Source: Podila epigama (taxonomy: Eukaryota; Mortierellomycota; Mortierellomycetes; Mortierellales; Mortierellaceae). From it: a stretch of 11,678 nucleotides of DNA. The notes beneath the pieces were generated by a model. That model saw only the letters and a program-made list of their open reading frames with translations. It made no database searches and had not been told where the DNA came from. The translations under genes and the position numbers were made by a program. Shown piece by piece: positions 8,190-11,678 of this stretch (position 1 is the stretch's first letter; the number at the start of each line of letters is the position of its first letter). Where the stretch lies: NCBI GenBank assembly GCA_015679605.1, contig JAAAVE010000954.1:1-11678 (forward strand), given 5' to 3'.

Positions 8190-10750
8190 ATGGCTGAGAC
8201 CAATGTACATGATGTCAACATGGATGCCTCAGACTCACAGGACAACACCTCACAAGAAGACCAGGCGCTGGAAGCATCAGTAGCACAAGAAACAGAAACG
8301 TCAACGACAGGCAATGGCACAACACCATTCTCCAACAAGACAAGGAATGTGTACAACGGCTACATCAGTCGAGGGCAAGAATTTCTGAAATCCCTTGTTC
8401 AGAACAACACTCTTCCGACCGACCCTCCAGAGTATGATCAGGCATTCAACAAGACCATTGAAGCCTCGCCTGTTGCCCTCCTACAGTTCATTGTCCACTA
8501 CATGGCAAAGGGTGCCTGCAAGTATGCCACGGCGGAAGGGATCCGTAACGCGTTCGAGGACCATTTCCAGAGGCTGGGCTGCCAAGGCGATTTCTGGCGC
8601 GAGGATGGCAAAGGAGGATACGAAGGCAACCCGGTCTACGACTCTGAATTCAGTCAGTACATGAGAATGTTAAAGAACAAAGACACACAAGATGGGACTC
8701 GCAGCCGGAGTCTTGCCATCACTTATGACGACATGGCTCTCCTCATGACACATCTCCAACACTCAGAGACTCGCGAAGAGCATGGCAAAGACTTGTGTGT
8801 CATGTTTGAGGCGTTTGCTGCCACAGCATTCACAATCTGGACAAGGTGTGAATATTTGTTCAATTTGTTCAATACCTTTACGTTCAGTCGTCGGCACTGC
8901 TAACTCAAATGGACAAAAAAAAAAGCTAATTGTCAATGATCTCTGAATCTACTTAGAACTGGTGAGCTTGTAAAGTTAAAGGGCGCAGATATAATGTGGG
9001 ACCAGGAGTCTGACGCTGGGCGATCTTTCTTTATCATTACTCTGCCATTCCGTAAATCAAACCAGTCGCCTGGAATCAAGGGTATTACTTATTTGCTTCT
9101 TGGCTATAATGAACGGAAAGCGGCAAGGCGACAAGGAAAATTTGCATCAGCCTGGTTTACTTAACTCTATTGTTTTTACTTTACGACATCATAGGCAATA
9201 CCTACCATATCTATCCTACGCCGCTGGAACCTCACACGTGTTGCTATACTAAGCTACTTGCATGGAAGGCGTTGCTTGAACAGAAAACCCAAGCTCTACG
9301 GCCAAGCGACCTCATTTTCCCCAACATTAGTAGCAAAGGCGTCCTGAAACCGATGGAGACGCTATCCCACACACAGATCCAAAGTTTTCTCGATATATTC
9401 ACCGCTCATATCACCAGGACTCGGAGAGGGGGCAAGTTTACAAGACATTGTTTTCGAAGGGGTGGTGCGCAACATCGATTCATGTATGCTCAGGAAAAAT
9501 GGCCACTAAAGGCCATCAAGTGGTGGGGAGGATGGTCAGAAGGAGAAAAGCCTAGCACAATTATAAGATACCTTCTGGATGAGTTTGCACACTATGAAAC
9601 AGGATATAGCGATATGCTTTCACCAGACAGGGACGACAGCAGGCATTCTCTCTTCATGAATCAAGGAAGCGCCACAGATCCTGTTGTCACTTCAAAGAAT
9701 TTCACAACGGAACTTTCAGCACTCAAGGACGTACTTCTGGAAGCTATAGGGCGCAAGTTTGAATTAATCTATGATGAGATTGCTCGCCAAGGTCAGCAAG
9801 TCAATGAAATTGCCAGCATAATCTTTGCTGAGCAGAATGCAAAAGAAATGCAGCGTAGGTCTCAGGAACACCCTTCAACTCCAATGATCGGTCAGGCAGT
9901 GCAAGAGGTACCTCGTCATCCTACGCCTACGCGCGGTGTGGCTCACCCTACTCCAGCCCCGTCAAATCCCAGCATCCCTTATCAACGTCCTGTAGCATCA
10001 ATACCCGCTAATGAACGTCCTGGGGTACCAAAGATTCCCGATGCAAAAGATTGGTACGACTGTGTGAGGCAATGGAGGTATGGAGATCCAAGCAGAAATC
10101 TTCACTGCCCTCTTATGAACTGGAATGCAAAGATGAGGAAAACGGATCCTCAAAGATACTCCCAACGAAAGCTCATTGGGGAGGAATTCAAGCGCTTGGG
10201 TTATGATGAAGCTAGAATGGTTGCCAAGTATGGGCCTTCGTTGGGCACCATCAAGGGCCTTTTGCAAGCCATTCGGTACAACAATAAGGCGCGAGAAGCA
10301 AGAGAAAATGAAATCAGAGACCGCGAAGAAGCACAGAATCAAGAGCAAGGGTCAGTACTAGCGGCCGCTGACCCTGGTACAGCTCCTCTATCTCCTATTG
10401 CCACCCCCGGAACTATTGTGCCTGAACAGGACGAGGAAGAAGAGGATGAAACACTGACTCATGAGCACCATAGCATACGGAAGGGACACACTGTAGTTGA
10501 GGAGAATGAAATGTCACAAGAACAGGCGCAGGAACAGGTACAGGAACAGGCACAGGCACAGGAACGGGAACGGGAACAGGAACAAGAACAAGCAATGCTA
10601 AAGGAGGACGAGGATGACAGGGAGGGGAGAATAACTGAACGTCAAAAATTGAACATGCCCTTGAGGGAACGACGTGAGTTCTCTCCCGAAGTTTCATCAC
10701 AGATACCAGGAGAGTCAACAAGGCACCCAAAACGCGTCAAGACATCATGA
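8190..10750 (+). CDS. Crypton-type tyrosine recombinase with GCR1_C-like DNA-binding domain, 3 exons, about 778 aa
   Basis: Catalyses DNA strand exchange through a tyrosine nucleophile; in Cryptons this moves a circular DNA intermediate in and out of the genome (family knowledge). Exons 8190-8845, 8957-9081 and 9195-10750 join in phase (2337 nt). Exon 1 is an acidic N-terminus followed by a helical core-binding region (about residues 45-215). The catalytic first Arg is R219, completed at the exon 1/2 join in TRTGELVKLKGADI. A Lys-containing hairpin (PFRKSNQ) follows, then HxxR in RHCFRRGG (H345, R348), then IKWWGGWS with Trp at the fifth position, then the likely nucleophile Y386 in IIRYLLDE. 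A short coiled coil lies about 431-477, the GCR1_C-like domain about 539-624, then an acidic Gln/Glu-rich tail ending in HPKRVKTS, a possible nuclear signal. ATG at 8190 has AAC before it and is the first ATG in frame. No stop or frameshift breaks it. It could be a domesticated gene rather than a mobile copy. Confidence 0.85.
8957..9610 (+). other. Catalytic core of the tyrosine recombinase
   Basis: Exons 2 and 3 carry the catalytic half: R219 with GELVKLKGADIMW, the hairpin FIITLPFRKSNQSPGIKG, then NTYHIYPTPLEPHTC and the helix LLAWKALLEQ, then H345-C-F-R348, W370/W371 and W374, and Y386. The R...HxxR...W...Y order is what defines the family. Y394 in AHYETGY is an alternative nucleophile. 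Intron 2 (9082-9194) splits a Gly codon between the hairpin and the next strand. Confidence 0.8.
10028..10285 (+). other. GCR1_C-like DNA-binding domain
   Basis: Residues about 539-624 begin with VPKIPDAKDWYDCVRQWRYG and continue through NWNAKMRKTDPQRYSQRK, with the tryptophans and the R-x-x-Y-x-x-R-K pattern spaced as in the GCR1_C family (yeast Gcr1, Msn1, Hot1). The same domain is found at the C-terminus of fungal Crypton recombinases. Its likely role is sequence-specific binding to the element ends (inference). Confidence 0.8.
10517..10596 (+). repeat. CAGGAA/CAGGCA hexanucleotide coding repeat
   Basis: About a dozen 6-nt units of the form CAGGAA, CAGGCA and CGGGAA encode alternating Gln/Glu, Gln/Ala and Arg/Glu dipeptides (QEQAQEQVQEQAQAQ and so on). 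The repeat lengthens the acidic C-terminal tail of the recombinase and predicts a charged helix. Repeat number is likely to vary between strains (inference). Confidence 0.85.
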
Positions 10751-11678
10751 GCTGAGAAAATGATACAATTATAGATGGGGGGATGGTATCTTCTTTTCTT
10801 GTTAAATCGGACTTCGTAGACACCAGGTATACTCCAAGATTTGTTCTGCTGCTGACTGTAGTTTGTTTTGATTCATTGCATGGGGGTTTAGTGCAGCTGA
10901 GTATGGAAGCGCGTCTGTCTAACTCGCGACCTAGGTTGTCATCCGGGGGCTACCATGGCGTGGCGACCAGCGTTGTCATGATAGATACCGCAGGATAGAT
11001 TTACGCGTTACCATACAACATAAGATACCTTCAACAATGTCCATACATTACCCACCTTGCAGGTCTTCATTGCGACTTGTCGTCCATTCCTATTCTTTAT
11101 CCCCACCTCTAATTTTCGATACGTGCACCCATCCAACCATATCCTTGCATGTGTTCCTTCTACTGATTCGTCGGAGCGATGCTCGCTTCTCGTTGAGACG
11201 TATCGTTGGTAATATTTGGGACAAGACTTGTGGAAGTGAGCTATTCGTGCCAGGGACGCTGATGTTGTTACTGATACCCCCTTTACGGTCATTGGTTGAA
11301 ACGTCAAACAACTGTAAAATGTAAAAAAAAAAAAGCTACACTGTGGATTACGCGTGTGAGTATTGCAAGAAGTTGGATGAACAGCGTCAAAATGAATCTA
11401 ATCGACCTAAGGAGACAAGCAAGGCATTTTTTTTCATAGGTGGGCACTGTTATTTACTACAGTTTGTGATTTCCACCTTGGCTACAACAAGGCGCAAAAT
11501 GTGTCTCCTGAAGATTTGATACTGTAGTCCTGCCCCCAATTGGCCTCTTAGCTTAGGTCCCTTGCCGAGATAAACAACAACGCGAGCAAGAATGTTCAAA
11601 AAAGAAAGATCAAGGGACAAGAAGTGAGTGAGTGGGTGGGCAATGGGCAATGATAACGTCAACCAGTTCAAAAAAAAA
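10751..11678. other. 3' region with no supported gene
   Basis: About 930 nt after the recombinase stop. It has poly-A runs at 11322-11333 and 11671-11678 and a T8 run at 11427-11434. The longest open frames (for example minus strand 11008-11289 from an ATG) have no domain I recognise and no CT-rich leader. This stretch may contain the 3' end of the Crypton-like element, but I cannot place its boundary. No AATAAA signal is seen close to the stop at 10750. Confidence 0.5.

Noticed and set aside
9170-9194. Starting the second part of the recombinase at 9170 as a separate gene
   Set aside because: The frame there also begins at a non-ATG codon inside an intron. Splicing 9081 to 9195 joins the conserved core without loss.
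10900-10990. A GC-richer stretch that could suggest a tRNA
   Set aside because: I could not find a matching acceptor stem or a GGTTCGA-type B box, so no tRNA is supported.
11450-11671. 73-residue minus-strand frame at the right edge
   Set aside because: It has no ATG near its start (it begins at TTG), no recognisable domain, and reaches the window edge.

Overview
The window is eukaryotic nuclear DNA, most likely from an early-diverging filamentous fungus. The genes carry many short introns (mostly 93-160 nt) with GT...AG borders, T-rich interiors and strong donors such as GTAAGT and GTAAGA. Upstream regions are CT/T-rich, and the second gene encodes a Crypton-type recombinase of the fungal kind. 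I lean towards Mucoromycota, Mortierella-like, but that is inference from gene style and not from a marker gene.

Layout. Positions 1-1241 are non-coding: a T19 run, a TATA-like site, short tandem repeats, two CCAAT boxes in a repeated 13-mer, and a long CT/T-rich tract leading into the first gene. A weak candidate first exon of a divergent minus-strand gene lies at 72-127. Positions 1242-7977 (+) hold one complete gene of 14 exons that I could join in phase. It encodes a diaphanous-related formin of about 1596 residues: Ser/Asn-rich N-terminus, Rho-GTPase-binding/FH3 armadillo region, coiled coil, a proline-rich FH1 split into two blocks, an FH2 actin-nucleating domain, and a C-terminal DAD autoinhibitory motif. 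Positions 7978-8189 are a very short intergenic gap with an AATAAA signal. Positions 8190-10750 (+) hold a 3-exon gene for a 778-residue tyrosine recombinase with a C-terminal GCR1_C-like DNA-binding domain, the architecture of fungal Crypton transposons. Its reading frame is intact and its catalytic residues are present, so it is either a live or recent element or a domesticated gene. Positions 10751-11678 contain no gene I can support.

The two genes have no evident functional link. The formin nucleates and elongates actin filaments under Rho-GTPase control, serving hyphal polarity and cytokinesis. The recombinase belongs to a mobile element, or derives from one, and sits 212 nt downstream. 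I found no RNA gene, CRISPR array or bacterial-type operon. The most unusual items are the intact Crypton-like gene so close to the formin, the 82-residue non-proline insert inside FH1, and two phase-equivalent donor sites just before FH1.
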